A stretch of 64,000 nucleotides of DNA. Origin: Austropuccinia psidii (lineage: Eukaryota > Basidiomycota > Pucciniomycetes > Pucciniales > Sphaerophragmiaceae). The notes beneath the pieces are model-generated. The model did no database searches, was not told the DNA's origin, and saw only the letters and a program-made list of their open reading frames with translations. Position numbers and translations under genes: made by a program. The DNA is taken from positions 45,567,618 through 45,631,617 of the forward strand of contig JALGQZ010000008.1 of the NCBI GenBank assembly GCA_023105745.1, given 5' to 3'. Shown here piece after piece: positions 12,040-25,139 of this stretch; the first letter of the stretch is position 1; every line of letters starts with the position of its first letter.

Positions 12040-12508
12040 TAATAGTGAAGGAAACAACTATAGGGTGGCTTTCCAATATTTTTGAAACACTTCAATCCTA
12101 TCTTTAACTATCTCTCATGGATATTCAAAACCTTTTTACCTCTTTAGAGCTATAAATTCTAATCAAACCTCAAAAGGGGTTATGAAAAAACTTGAATAAT
12201 ATCAAATACTCTTTTCAGCTTCCTTATGTCTCATCACAAATAAAATGGTTTTTTCAAGTAAAAAGTCTGAAAAATACGACATTCCAAATCCTTTTGGGTA
12301 AAGCCCCATTTATTCCAGTGAAACAGTGTTGTTCAAACCACAGGTTATGGTGGTTTGGATGAATATTTTAGCTATTACTGACTGTAAAAGGTGTTATCGA
12401 CCTTCAAACACCTTTGTAATATACTCAATAGGTCTTTTCACATGGTTAATGAAGCTAATTAATTCCCTTTGGGAGATTGTATGTGGTAGAATGGTCTCTA
12501 AGCATTAA
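12040..12508 (+). pseudogene. Relic ORF related to the 2.2-kb fragment
   Basis: Near 12,052 the sequence reads GNNYRVAFQYF, clearly related at the DNA level to the ACTATAGAGTGGCTTCCAAT region at 2220 (here ACTATAGGGTGGCTTTCCAA). It is followed by shifted, stop-broken frames to an open stretch at 12,326-12,508 (...LFKPQVMVVWMNILAITDCK...). I do not recognise the product. Together with 2160-2535 it suggests an older element family present before the Gypsy insertion. Confidence 0.3.
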
Positions 12509-14690
12509 TAAATATATTCTCAACACTATATAGCTCTAATATTGATTATTTTCTTAATTATTATATTTAAAAACACTCATAAAACCTGAAAACAAGACAA
12601 TAAGCAAATTCATAAGAGCTATTATATAATAGTAGAGGTTCTTTATACTATTTTGAATTGGTCTTCACTGTGTCACACTTTTAATAGAATATCAATCAAT
12701 ACTATATGTACTTTTATATAGTCATCCTAAAAAATAGTATAATATTAATAAAGAAGCTAGCTTTGGAGTTATTTCATTAATTTATCATTTCAAACAATCA
12801 GAGAGCAGGATCAGAGCTAAATCAGATCAGATAATTAATCAATGAATTGGCTAAATCCAAAAGCTTGATATGAATACTGCACATCAACATGTAATATTGA
12901 TGAAATAATTGGGAGAATTTTGAGAGATCTATTTTCAATTACTTATATGATTTTTTATTAGAATTATTCTACTATACTAGAATTTAGTTACAGTGAAATA
13001 TTGGTATTGTTGTGTATATACAATATTAATTGAACTACATACATATGAGTCTAGACTTAAAATAGAAACAATATAATGCAAGTATGATCTATTAGCTTGA
13101 GGATGTAAATATTCTACCTTGAATAAATTGATAATAATCATAATTCAAATTAGATCTTCTTTCACCCAAAAAGAATCTGAACAGACTTAATTTTTTTCAA
13201 GTATTTCTTGATATTGAAGGTCTTTCACAGTCCTTCACAATGATCAGGAGAGCCACCATCTGGAATCCATATATCAGGATCTCAGGATCTTACTGGTCAA
13301 TCTAGTATTGAGCTCATTATCTTGTAAAAATTAATCATAATTTTAAAAAATGCATTCTAGAATTTTTCAAGAAGCTTAATATATATAATAAAGGAATATC
13401 TGAAGCATTTTTATCACAATGGTTAGAGTTACAATACACACCTGATTTCTATTTAATATAATTTTTAAAAGGGAATTGACTTTTGATATTTTGAAACAAA
13501 CTTTTCTCAAACCCAAAAGCCCAAAATTTATTTGTGTTATTTATTCTTTATTCTAAGATTCCAGAATAAATATTATTGATATAATTACCAATTATTTGAG
13601 AAATATTTTGGCCATAGCTGTAGTGTCTTCATATCTTGAAATAACTTCTGATATCTTATTTGTTCAAAATACTTTCCAATATTATCTTTTTCCCCACAAG
13701 AAGGATAAAAGACCAAGGCCTATATTGATACATAAGTTTTATTTCCAAACTCTTGTTTCTTCCTAAGAAAAGAGGTCATCTTGATTAGATATGAGATAAT
13801 ATATTGATATTTTATATTTTATTTTTCTTCATATCTATAAAACTTTGAAACTATCTTTCATAGAATGCTATATCTTTAACCTTTTTGATTTAATTCCCAT
13901 TGTTGATAGCAAATCCTTGACTAATTAATTATTTCAATGGCTGAATATTTTTATAAGCCTATTTGAATTTTCTAATAAAAATTGAATGTAGTTTTTTATT
14001 ATCATTGTTATTATTTTCTAGTAAAGTAAAAATTATCCATATCTTGGTTGAAAAAACTATTGAATTCTTAAATTATCAGAATGGAATTTCTCTCTCTTTT
14101 TTGGATTCTCTTGGTATCCATTTTTGCAAGATGATGTGTTAAATTTCTTACCAATGACTGAAATCCCAATTCACAATGAATTGTTTCAGAAAATGATTCA
14201 CAACAATAGGCCAGTCAGGAATGATCAGAAATCATATTAATAAAGAGAATATCTTAAGCTTTCCTTCTGTTCTGGGGGTATTCCTCCGTGTGTGATTAAT
14301 GAGGGAGTACTTGTAAGGGTAAATTCCTTTTTAAAGCCACAGAACTTCCTCTACTTATGTGCTCAAATATGCTAGAATTCCCTTTCCATGATTTTATAAT
14401 ATCTTGACTTGAGCTCCACACTCATTTTTTGTTTTACGGTAGATGGATCAGAAAGATTTTGTCCAAGTAATCTTATTGGACTTCAATTAGTTTTTCAAAC
14501 AATGTTTTATTGAAGCCATAACCCAATTGAATAGAAAAAAATTCCAGGTAGAAGGTTTAATTTCTTCAAACATTGATAATTATCATTACTAATGATAGAT
14601 TTTGTTAACAAAATGCTAGTAAGACAACTTTTACTACTATGATATCTATTTTTAATCTATCATAAGAAAGCTATTAGTAATCTAATGTGG
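12509..14690. other. AT-rich sequence without supported genes
   Basis: Both strands are stop-rich. Slightly more GC-balanced patches occur near 13,200-13,300 and 14,100-14,400 and look like decayed repeat sequence, but no domain or motif could be named. Confidence 0.5.
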
Positions 14691-14699
14691 TGATAACCC

Positions 14700-15060
14700 T
14701 ATTTTTGTTAAAAATACTACTATATGGATTATGACAATGAGCATAAGTGGGACAAATATGGGGATAATAAATTAAAAAATCTTATAAGATAATGTGGACT
14801 AACTTTTAACCACCTTTATTAAATCAATTAATTAAGACAGTTCTAATTACGCTTGCTAATGAAAAAATAAAGCAAGGCTCCAGACCTGTGGATAATAAAT
14901 TGAATAAATTCATGGAATAATTTGGTAAGACTTCTAACAACTCTTATTGGAGAAAATAACTTATAAAATTCTTCCTAGAATCTATAGGGGAGGGTACATT
15001 CAATAAGATTAATTTATAAGATAATACAGACCAATTGTAAAATGATCTCACATATAAATT
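14700..15060. repeat. Degenerate tandem repeat, about three copies
   Basis: A block beginning GATAATAAATT followed by an A/T run, then ATAAT..GG...ACTTTTAAC/ACTTCTAAC, occurs at about 14,763, 14,892 and (weaker) 15,002. The spacings are about 129 and 110 bp. The copies are too diverged to set exact borders. No coding content was seen. Confidence 0.45.
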
Positions 15061-16319
15061 ACTCAGAAAGTGCTACTGACGCTTTCTACTAATCAATAAT
15101 AAATAAGTCAGTGATTTTTCGATGGAAAAGTAACTTGAATATTTTATTTTGGGCTAAGACTCTCTATGTGGACCTGAAAAACTTTGAGAAAGGGGAGAGA
15201 ATAGGTTTATTTATACCTTTCAAGGGGTGAAATTTAGGCATCTATGATTTTCCCTTTGGATTCAACTTGTGGTTAGAAAGAATCCAAACCTATAATTTTA
15301 AGGCTGAATAGTTTCTTCTGTTCTCTAAGCCTAAGCTTCTAGCGCAAAGGTTTTTCTCTAAACCCAACTCATATTTCAAGAAATAGTGATTCCCCTGGGA
15401 ATCCATACCCTTATTTCAAGAAAATCACCTAGTTTGGTGATTGATTGGTCCTTTATTTTGGAGTAACCGTTTCAAGCTTGAACTTCTTAGATATTCTGGT
15501 GGAATCCCTGTTCTTGTATTTGATTATTTCACATGTGTGTTTTGAGAATTGATTAATTGGAAAATCATTTGAATTATGGTGTGTAGAGCTGCTTAAATTG
15601 AATATTATGATGTCACATGTACAGGGATAGCTCCCTAATTTGAATATCATGAAGATGGAGCCCTTATCTACATGATTACCAATTGATTTCACACCTGTAG
15701 GTTTTGTGTAATTTCCTCCTTTAATAATCTGTAGTTTTAACCTACTTTTCAGTCTGTAAAACTCTTTTTAATTTGAAAAGTGATATAACCACTGGAAATA
15801 GTATTTTGGTATACCATCAAAGTTCAGCTGAATAAATTCTTTTATGGTAATTATTTATATTAAAGAGGGGGAAATAACAGTAAAATAAGAATGGAAGGAC
15901 AAATGATATATTTATTAAGGAAAATTGACCACAGGTTTTCTCTGCCAGTATCACCCCACTGCACAATCCAACACATCATTGTGATGGAAAGTAACCAAAT
16001 CAAAGACATTTTTTCAATTTTATCTGTAAATAATTTTTCATGTATATATATATATCTTAATATTCTTAGATATAAGTAATTGGGTTATTATTAGAATCAG
16101 ACTCACAATGAGGATTCCAATTCATAAAGAGTGGAGCTGTAGAAATCATAGGGAAAATAGAAGGCTCAAGGTGTGGGAAAAAAGTCCTCTTGAAATATCA
16201 ATTTTGGGAACTTTCATGTATTTTTGCTGTTATGAACCACCCAAGGATGGGATAATCATCATTGAGTTCATTTAAATAACTTAAGTGATTAATTTTGAAT
16301 ATTTATATAATTTATTTTT
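15061..16319. other. No gene seen
   Basis: A somewhat less AT-biased stretch (15,130-15,420) has short protein-like frames on the plus strand, all broken. An ATATATATAT run lies near 16,042. Nothing could be assigned to a family. Confidence 0.45.
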
Positions 16320-17340
16320 GAATGGGAAAGGACATATTACATCATCATTTCTATTGATGTGACCTCCAAATTCCTCATTGGAGCTGAAGAAATGAAGAGT
16401 GGGACTGGAGGTTGGAAGGGATATGGTATGTTCAATTTTGTCTTATTTTGTTTTTACCTATTAGTCTTTCATAGTGTTCCTCTTTTATGGCCGCTCTGCA
16501 ATGCCAGTAGGTTTGAAAAATATTTTTGGGAAGAGAAAAGGAGTGGGACTTGTGAGTGTAGTCACCATTTTGGGAGTCTTAGAAATGGCCAGCTGGCAGA
16601 GTTGGTAAAGACTACCTCTGACTTTGAAGACTGGAAGTAGGAATGTCATGTGCTTAAGCCACATGAAGGACACACTCAAAGATTGAGATTTTTGAGGAAG
16701 TGGAATTTCTGCAAGATCTGGGAATATTCAAGAAGATTTAGGAATTTTCAGGAATAATACAGGTAATACAGGTCAACAAGGAATACAGGTAATCAGTCCT
16801 ACATGAATTTTCATAAAAAAGTGAAACCTAACCTGCAAGTCAGCCCTCAGAGGGCCAGAAAACTATAATGCAGTAAAATCAGCTGAATGATTAGTAATCA
16901 ATTGAGTAATACCTAGAGATAATGGCTGTAGGGCCAAAAATTAAAGTTTGACTGTATTTCACAGCTACATGTCACAAACAGGTCACATGAATAGGTGATA
17001 TAAGAATGAATTCATCTGATTGGTCAGAAACACATCATGTCATTATCAAAAGTTACATGAAGCAATCTGATTGGTCAGAAATCTAGACTCATGTCATGTC
17101 ACAACACCTTGCCCCTGAAAATGCAAAATTGAAGTTTGCACAGCTTTGTACAGCCACCAGAGGCTAAAAATTTTCAATTCCCCTGTTTTTTGCACTCCTA
17201 TGGAGGGCCTCTACAGCTTTTTCCCTTTTCCCCATCTAGAAATTGTAAATTGAATCTAGTTTTTCTGATCCCTCCTCCAGAAGGTTATACTAGAAATCTA
17301 TTTGATAAATCAAGCCTGGTGACTGAAGTCTGTTGTTGAC
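16320..17340. mobile_element. Candidate LTR or composite repeat remnant
   Basis: This kilobase is visibly richer in GC than its surroundings and holds LTR-like features without genes. They are a CTGATTGGTC (inverted CCAAT) motif repeated near 17,016 and 17,069, repeated CATGTCA(C) words at 16,968-17,102, and a triple AATACAGGT repeat at about 16,760-16,795. A box-A-like TGGCAGAGTTGG sits at about 16,593. No matching partner LTR occurs in the window and no target duplication could be found, so the assignment is tentative. Confidence 0.25.
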
Positions 17341-19779
17341 AAAGATCAAGAGAACCAATTGTTTGAAAAAACTTTAATTAATCCCTTACTAGCAGGTCAA
17401 CTAGTAGCTTATTTAATTAGGATGTTAAAGCGTGAAGCTCATTAGTAAGGCATCTCTGGAGTTTAGTGTTTAAACCTTAAGAGTAATTCTTAGAGAGTTT
17501 TAAAAGAAAACCATCACCCAAAATTAATTTTCTAGGCTTTAAAATAAAATGTAATCATTTTCAATCAGTTTTAAGGTTGTTTCTGTTTTAAACTTCCTCA
17601 AAGAGAGTAATTTTCCTTTTTTTAAGAGAAAACCTGCACAACTGGAGTAATTTTACTAATTTTAAAAGAAAAATAGATCTGTATTTATTAGCTAATACCT
17701 AATACATTATCATCAAAGAAAGAAAAGAAAAAAATTGGAGTAAATAATTTAGTGTTTAGTTCAAATTATTATTGAATCTATAGCAATTATCTGGTACTAT
17801 TATCAAAAACTCAGAAGAGATTATTTAGCTTATTATTACAACAGAACACCAAACATAACATTGAATGACTGATATTATGCTATATTGTTAACAATTATTA
17901 GAGGATTAGCCTATACACCACATCACAAAGGGCTTGAAATATATTTTTGTCTTTTCTAAGTTTATTATTTCAGAGACTTGAATATCGTTTGTAATATAGC
18001 TATTAGTTTCTATATTTACCCAAGAATTATCAAGAAAAGAAAATTTAGTGGTTTTGTATTATGAAATAGTGTTTACTTTTATTTATTTATTTTTATTATT
18101 ATATTATCTTATAGATTTTTGTACAGTTATTTGGTGGAATCCACTCAGCCTTCTGAAAGTTTTAAAAAGAATTTATTTGTTAAGATTTTAAATAACCATT
18201 GTTTTGAGTAGAGCAAAGTCTGATTAGAGATTTTTTACTACAGTATTTTCTGATCAAGCCACTATCACTCATAAAATTGATTTGGTGAACTCAGTAAAGA
18301 TAACTTAGAATATTAGGAAGGGAATTCTAGATCATTCTAGCGCACAAGCAGAGAAAGGGTTAAAAGTCTTAAACAGAAATTTAAAACTGTTTGCTTGTAA
18401 TTTCCCCTTCCAAGTACTGCCTCATTTTATTCCACATGAAGAGGAGTTCCCACATTATAATATAATATCTTCATTAATATTTGAGGCTTTTTCCTTCCTT
18501 TCAAATTTTAATAAGAAATATTACTTCGAAATATAAATTTACTTTAATAAAAAGAAACTCAAATTGGATATCCCTGATATCTTGGTGATAGCAAAACTCA
18601 AGAATTTAATAATATGGAACATTTCTGAGTCAATAATGAATATGAGCCTTCAATAATTTGATACATGGAGGTGAGTAACTGTGCTCCCCATAAGGGGCTT
18701 ATTTAGCTCATTCTGGAGTAAAGTGGACTAGATTTTATTTATTTTATGAGCCCTATGATGCTACAACTGTGACACAAAATTATCGTTTGACTCATGCTCA
18801 TTTTAGCTCTAATCCTTTGTGCTGTATCATTTTTTTACTTCCCAAAAGTTCAAAAAGAAAATATAATATGTATTATTTTGGAAAACAAATCAATATGAAA
18901 AGGCTTTTTTGGGTAAACTAGTCCTTGACACAGGTTTATTTATTGTGGAGGGCTGAAGTGGGATTTCATAGGCTAATATCTCAGTCTTATTTACCTTGAA
19001 ATAGAGTATACTATAATGCATTGGGTGGAGTAAGTGTTCTAGCCTCACGTTAAAAGATTATTCAAGTCAAAAGTCAAATGTTTGATAACAATAAGCTATT
19101 TCAATATATTTTAGATTGCTATTAAGCCAGCTTTTAATAGAAATACCATATGATTTATTTCTTTTTCTCCACATTTAGAAATTTCTTTATTTTAAGGAGG
19201 AAATTATAATCATAACTAAATATGATCAATCCAACAAAATTTTGGTTTCAAAAAAATAATTACAATTTTTTTAGGTAACTGAAATGATAAAAAATGGAAC
19301 ACAAACAATATGTGAAATTAAAAGGTTTTTTTCAAAAGAGGAAAGTTATTTATTTTCAGGTATACCCAAGAAGAATAAAAAGATTAAAGAATTAAAAAAA
19401 TGAATCCTTTTTTTCCTTAGAAACAAATCAAATAAAAAAAACACTTTCTTTTTCTGAAAAAGAACTCAAAGAATGAAAACAAATCCATAATTTGTTCTTA
19501 AGAAAAAATTAATTATAAAATAGTAACTCCCTTTTTTAGAAACAATTGACTAAGGAGTTTGAAAAAATGAAAAAAATGGGAGAACCAAATAATACAAATT
19601 CTATTAAGTATATAATTAAAACCCAAAAAAACCAGAAAAATCATAAGATTGGAAGAACTAGAATCATTGAAAAATATGAATCTTTTGTTTTCAAAAAGAT
19701 TTATTTTAAAACATAAAATGAAATTATTTATCAATATACTTCCATGGTATTTGATACAAGTTTTGGCCAGTCTCAAGCC
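17341..19779. other. AT-rich repeat debris
   Basis: No gene was seen. Short imperfect repeats of GTAATT...AGAAAA type recur at about 17,482, 17,606 and 17,647. A block at 18,400-18,450 (CCCCTTCCAAGTA...AAGAGGAGTTCCCAC) resembles 23,545-23,600 (CTCCTCCAGGTA...AAGAGGAGCTCACCC). A second resemblance links about 19,570-19,640 with 24,100-24,160. This suggests that two copies of an unnamed repeat lie here and at 23.5-24.2 kb. Confidence 0.4.
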
Positions 19780-21250
19780 CACAATTACTCAAAAAATCTC
19801 AATAAAACCACCAAAGATGTCTTTACACTCAAAATTAACCCCCCAAAACATAATTCCATACCATACCCATACATCAGATAGTATGGTTTACAACTTATGA
19901 GCTAGTTACAGAAAGAATATGCAGCACCAAAGGTTACATATAAAAATAAGTCATAAAATACATAGCCCAGATTTTTTTATTTCTCACCCTCAACCACCTT
20001 GCATAAAATTCAACAGTCAACCAGTAAGCTTAAATGAACAATACACAGAAAAACCAGCCTGTTTCAAAAGCCAAAGGGACAGCCATTTCAACAGTTAATC
20101 AACAATCAAATGACCTGAAAAGAAACTTCTAATAAGCATAAGCTCCTTTCATTAATTTATCATATAAAGGAATGGCCACTCCACCAATCCAACAGCTTAA
20201 ACATAGCATTATATCACTTTCATAAAATGCAACCCCCTTGAATAAGACCAAAGTTCAAATTAAATATCATACAATTTTTCTTTTATGCAATCAAAATACC
20301 CCTTTGATAAGCCAAAACCAGTTATCTTAAAATTCAGAAGTATTCACAAAATCCCCTTCATGCAAGGAAAATCCAACAGTAAGCCAGAAACTATAACCTC
20401 ATATCCCTTTAATTAAAAGAAACCCCTGCATATTATCAATGGTCAACAACATCATCTGACCTTATTAAAAAGAATTTAAATCAAAGGAAAGGCACCTTAT
20501 CAAATAGAATTAAATATAGTGGAGAAAGAGGGATTTTATGGATGGCCCCCCTTTTTCTCAAAAGCTATAAGGATAGGGCCTCTCCCCCCAAATTTGAGAC
20601 TTTTCCTTATTTCATTATATCCTCCGAGCAGGAATAATACATTCCATACCTACAAGGTAGTCAATCTTATTGTTATTAGTTTCCCCATATCTAAGCTCAG
20701 TTGAATTGGATCATTAAAGCTTCCCCAGTAGCAAAATCTCAGTGGTATTATATTATTAAAGATAGTATTTTTACATATATCAGGACACCATATATCAAAT
20801 ATCTAAATTATCTTACCAATTCTTAACATTACCCAGTAGTCAAGTTCACAGGTATTATTATCTTAAGTAGATATCTTATATATTTATCAGTACACCATAT
20901 CTTTATTATAATCAAATATTTACCCTTTATTAAAAACCCACCTTTACTTTTTACTTGTTATTACTAATAATATTTTAAATTACCATTAACAACTCAGCTT
21001 AAACTTTATTGTTCTTTTATTCCAGAAACTATTACCACTATTATCTCACCCTATCACAATCAACACACCAAATATGAAATCCCCATACCCACTCAAATAT
21101 TCTATTACTTAAACATACCAAAACAAAAATAAGCAAATTTTCTCCAACACATAAAAAATAATTAAGAAGACTCAATTTAGAAATTGATCATAATAAATAA
21201 GAAAAACCTTACCACATGTTCACCAAAATTTACTATTAAGCCAGCAACTG
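19780..21250. other. Strand-asymmetric stretch, C far above G
   Basis: The plus strand is rich in A and C and poor in G, most strongly near 20,940-21,130. There one 60-base line has 19 C and 1 G, and another has 15 C and 2 G. No gene is visible. The asymmetry could be one-sided decay of an element on the minus strand or a compositional property of an unknown repeat. Confidence 0.5.
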
Positions 21251-21499
21251 TAAGGTTTTTTGATGAAACTCTTTAAAATAGTAACAAATATCAAGAGTAC
21301 TATGACTTTCCTCAGTAGAAAATATAATATAATTAAAATTATAACCACAAATTAATATAATTATTAAGAAGAATTATATATATATAATGATTAATTATTA
21401 TTAGAAAATTTAAAAATAAGAAAATATTCATAATTATAATAAATTATAGCTATTCTATTATAATTAAAGTCAGTGAGAGTTATAATGGTAAGAAATATA

Positions 21500-23285
21500 A
21501 AAGCTCTTAATGAGACCATTACATGTGGAAAATAATAATATTTATCTACTTATGAATAATACAAATATTAATTATAAGAGAAATATCACACACACTTTTC
21601 AGAGATAAATATTATAGAGAACCTCCATATTACAAACCTAATACTAGATTAAAAAATAAAGAAGTTTAGAGAAAACTCACTTATAATATTTATTCAATAC
21701 AATAAGTCAAAGAAAGAAATTTATAGTATTAAATAATGTTTATAACTTAAAAACATGTCAAAAAAAAAGATGTTAAGGTAATAAAACAACTTTTATATGA
21801 TAAAATAATATTTAAGACTTTTTAGGGGAAATTTGTGGATTTAAAAGATATTTTAAGAGAACAATTTTATACTAGAACATATATTATTTATTATTACAAA
21901 AATATAATCCAAATTCAATTATTTCAGTTATTCATTTAAAATTAATAAAGAGTATGATAGCTTGAGAATTACTCTAACAATATAAGATTTCATATGTAAT
22001 AAAATATTACCTTTTGAAAATGTCTGATTGATTTACTTATGATTGTTATGAAAAGGCTCTTTTTATGCCTTCAGAGAAGCTCTCATGATTCATAATGGAT
22101 ATAGAGGTCGTACTCAGGTCAAACTGAAAATCAATATTGAAAAATAAAGTTCTTAGCTTAATTTAACTGATTTTTCAGCTCAACTTGAAGCTACCAGTGT
22201 TATTCTTAACTCCAATTAACTTGAATCCTCTTTTTGAGTTGATTATTTTAAGGTTATTTATATTAAAGTTCATCACATGAAAAACTTAAAAATAAAGCTT
22301 CAAGCTAAAATCTTTTGAACTGAATTTTGAATTATTTTTAAAAGAAATTCTAATTTATTTTAAGAATGATTAATAAATCTTAATTCAAGGCTAATTACCA
22401 AAGAATCCTGTTTGAAAAATGTCCTTAAAATTTAATTTATATACATAGATAACATTTGATTTTAAGATCTGTGAAATTTCAAAGAGAATCCATTAAGAAT
22501 TGGATTTTTGATTAATTTTTGGAGTTATCTTAAGCTTTTAAAGTTCTGAAACCTTAATTAAAAGTCTGTACATGGGGATTTACCCTTTGGCAGCTTGTGA
22601 TTCTGGTCCAAATTAGGTATAAACCAGTTTAAGCTTTAATATTCAATCAATGTCTAATATTAAAGCTTAAAGAAGGTTTAAAGTCCTCTAATACAGGTGT
22701 ACAGCCTCAATTTAGTCCTTTCAGATCCCAAAACTTGGTTACCCTGGCTCTATTTAGCTTTTTTGCTTTGTCCTACCTTATTGTGTGGCTTTTTCCATTT
22801 TATTTATTGAAAGCCATACAATGGCTTCAAACCAATCTAAATTGAGCTCACACAGGATTTACAGCCTGTATGGCAAATTATTAGCAAATTCAGTAAATTT
22901 TCACAACACTTTAATTTTAACCAAATTCTTGTAAGTTTACATGAACCTTATGCAATCTTAAATTTAGGCTTAAAATTAAAAATTGAAAAATTTCAATAAA
23001 ATTTTTGAAAATGTATATTTGTACTGTGAAATTCTTAAACATTCCAATAACGTAAGGAATAGCCATTTTTGGGTATAACAGCCTATGGGTCTTCAGTAGG
23101 TTATCTTTGATGTAGAATCCAAAAATGACATAATAATTACAGCTTTGTTTATCAAAAAGAAAGTTATAATTCTTTTTGGTTTTTTGTTTTGAATTCACTT
23201 AATAAGTCTGTTTAAGACTATATCAACTGTATAAAAATTTATCTGTGGCCTTATGGGTATTTCATACATACCTCACATGCTCACA
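21500..23285 (-). repeat. Minus-strand LTR of a second Gypsy family (copy A)
   Basis: Read on the minus strand from 23,285 the sequence begins TGTGAGCATGTGAGGTATG. It aligns closely with the plus-strand LTR starting at 62,993 (TGTGAGCCTGTGAGGTATG) through shared blocks: the CCATAAGGCCACA region, TTTGGATTCTACA, GCCATACAGGCTG/TAAATCCTG, AGCTCAATTTA, and GCTGCCAAAGGGTAAATCCC at about 22,600, down to GGTAATTAGC near 22,398. A TATA-like CATAAAAAGAGCC on the minus strand lies near 22,060. A purine run AGAGAGAG lies just outside the start, so this may be a 3' LTR. The far end near 21,500 is uncertain. No pol sequence remains next to it. Confidence 0.7.
22628..22671. repeat. 16-bp perfect inverted repeat in LTR copy A
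   Basis: The arms 22,628-22,643 and 22,656-22,671 (TTTAAGCTTTAATATT and its exact reverse complement) are separated by 12 bases, so RNA from either strand could form a stem. The corresponding position of the LTR near 63,620-63,660 does not keep the perfect arms. Confidence 0.7.
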
Positions 23286-25139
23286 GAAACTCTCTCTAAA
23301 AATATTAAATTTATCATTTGAGTTGAAATAATAATAATTTTATCCTTTATTTACCTATTTATAGTATTTGATAGGTTTGATTATAGACTGATGAAGCATT
23401 TTGTCAGCTGAGAAGCTACCTTTTTCATTTTTTGGCTTGTGACCTCCAAGAAACTTTCTGTTCAGTAATTTAGGAGGGCAGGCAATGCACGTTGTCAACC
23501 TTGGGTACAGGAATTTCTAGATATTCACGACTAGTTACCTGTGATCTCCTCCTCCAGGTAATTCCTTATTTAATTCACACACAAGAGGAGCTCACCCATC
23601 ACAAAGCAGGGAAAAATATGTGAAGATTGAAAAATTAAAAAACAATTTTCATTTGAGGCAAAATTAATTCAAGGAAATCCTTTTTTTAATCACTGAGAAA
23701 GATAAAAAAAGAAAATAAATTGAAAAAAGTCAAAAAAACATAATCAGAAGTTTTTTTCTTCAAAAAAATTGAAAAAAAAAACAAATTAATGCAAAAGATA
23801 AATAAAAAACAATAATCCCAAAAATAAATATTGAATTTTTTCTCTTTCAAAAAAGTGAATAAAAATGATTTTTTCAAAACGGCCAAAAAATATAACTTAA
23901 AATAAAAGGGAAATGATACAGAAACCTATTTAGTTCTTTGTATTTTTATGAAATAAACATGTAATTACAGAAAAATATAAAAAATTAAATAAATATCAAA
24001 TCACAAAAGGTTTTTTGTTTTGCTTAAAAGACATAAAATATCACAATTATTTCTTTCAAGTAAAATTGAAAAAGGAAACTGAGGCTTGGAATAAATGAAA
24101 AAAGGTGGAGAATTACAAAATCTATTGAGCTAAAAACCCAGTTTTTTTGAAGAAAAAATATAGATTGTTTTTTTTTGGAAAAACCTTACTTTTAGATAAA
24201 TAAATATAGCTAGAAAGAGAAATTCAGTCAATCAGTCAAAACTTTCTTTCAGTTTATTTTGGTAAAAACATAATTTGTTGATGAATGAACCACTTGAAAC
24301 CACTTGATAGATATTTTATTAATTTCTGTACCACTCCAATGTGACTGATTTTATATCTTACTAGTTAATTCATATTATCTCATTACCATTTTTTGGGGGT
24401 ATCACCTATATCTCTTGTATTTCTGTAATACTTTAGCCATTGATCAGGAATTTGTCCCAATATATTAAGAAATATATTATAGATTATTATGCAATAAGAA
24501 AATTCCTCAAAATATTCTTGGCTCTTCATCTTAAAAAGGATATTTTTCAAGAGGGAATAATTCCTCTTAATAATTAAGAGGTAATTCTCAATTCCAGCCT
24601 ATGCTTGTATGAGAAAAGCTCTGAGCTTCCTCTGATCATTTAATTTTGGTTTTTTTCTCTTATAAGAGGTAGAAACCAATTCATTTCATTGAATATACTG
24701 AATATTCGATTAATTATTAATTTTTAGATAATCATCTCTTTGGTTTGTTCTGAATATCCAAGTTCTTATATATTCTGAATTTATTTTTTATACCTAGGAG
24801 ACCAAAACTTGAGGCTTGAGAAGATTTATTCACATTAAAAGATAGATGAATTTTCACCTAATAGCTGTATTGAATTTATTTGAAATTAAAATTAGATATA
24901 TTCATAAGTAAAAATAATTGTTAAGAAGTTTATTAATTCAATTTAAATATACCTGTTCATCATTTGTTGTCCTTTGAATAATTGAAATCACTCTTCCATT
25001 AACAAATAAAATACAACATGAAACACCTTCTTCTTTCATTGACTGATATGATTCCTTTTTTTTTCATCAGCATTGGGTCAGGTAATGGAAGTAGCGCTAT
25101 TTCTTAAAGTTCCTTTATAATTTATTTTGTGTACAGAAG
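23286..25139. other. No gene seen; AT-rich
   Basis: The section contains the second copy of the short blocks listed for 17,341-19,779 (about 23,545-23,600 and 24,100-24,160). It also has a short palindrome at about 24,572-24,590 (CCTCTTAAT/ATTAAGAGG around one base). No coding evidence was found. Confidence 0.45.

Noticed and set aside
16580..16660. A tRNA gene starting near the box-A-like TGGCAGAGTTGG
   Set aside because: No acceptor stem, no proper T-arm and a poor box B. At best a tRNA-derived remnant.
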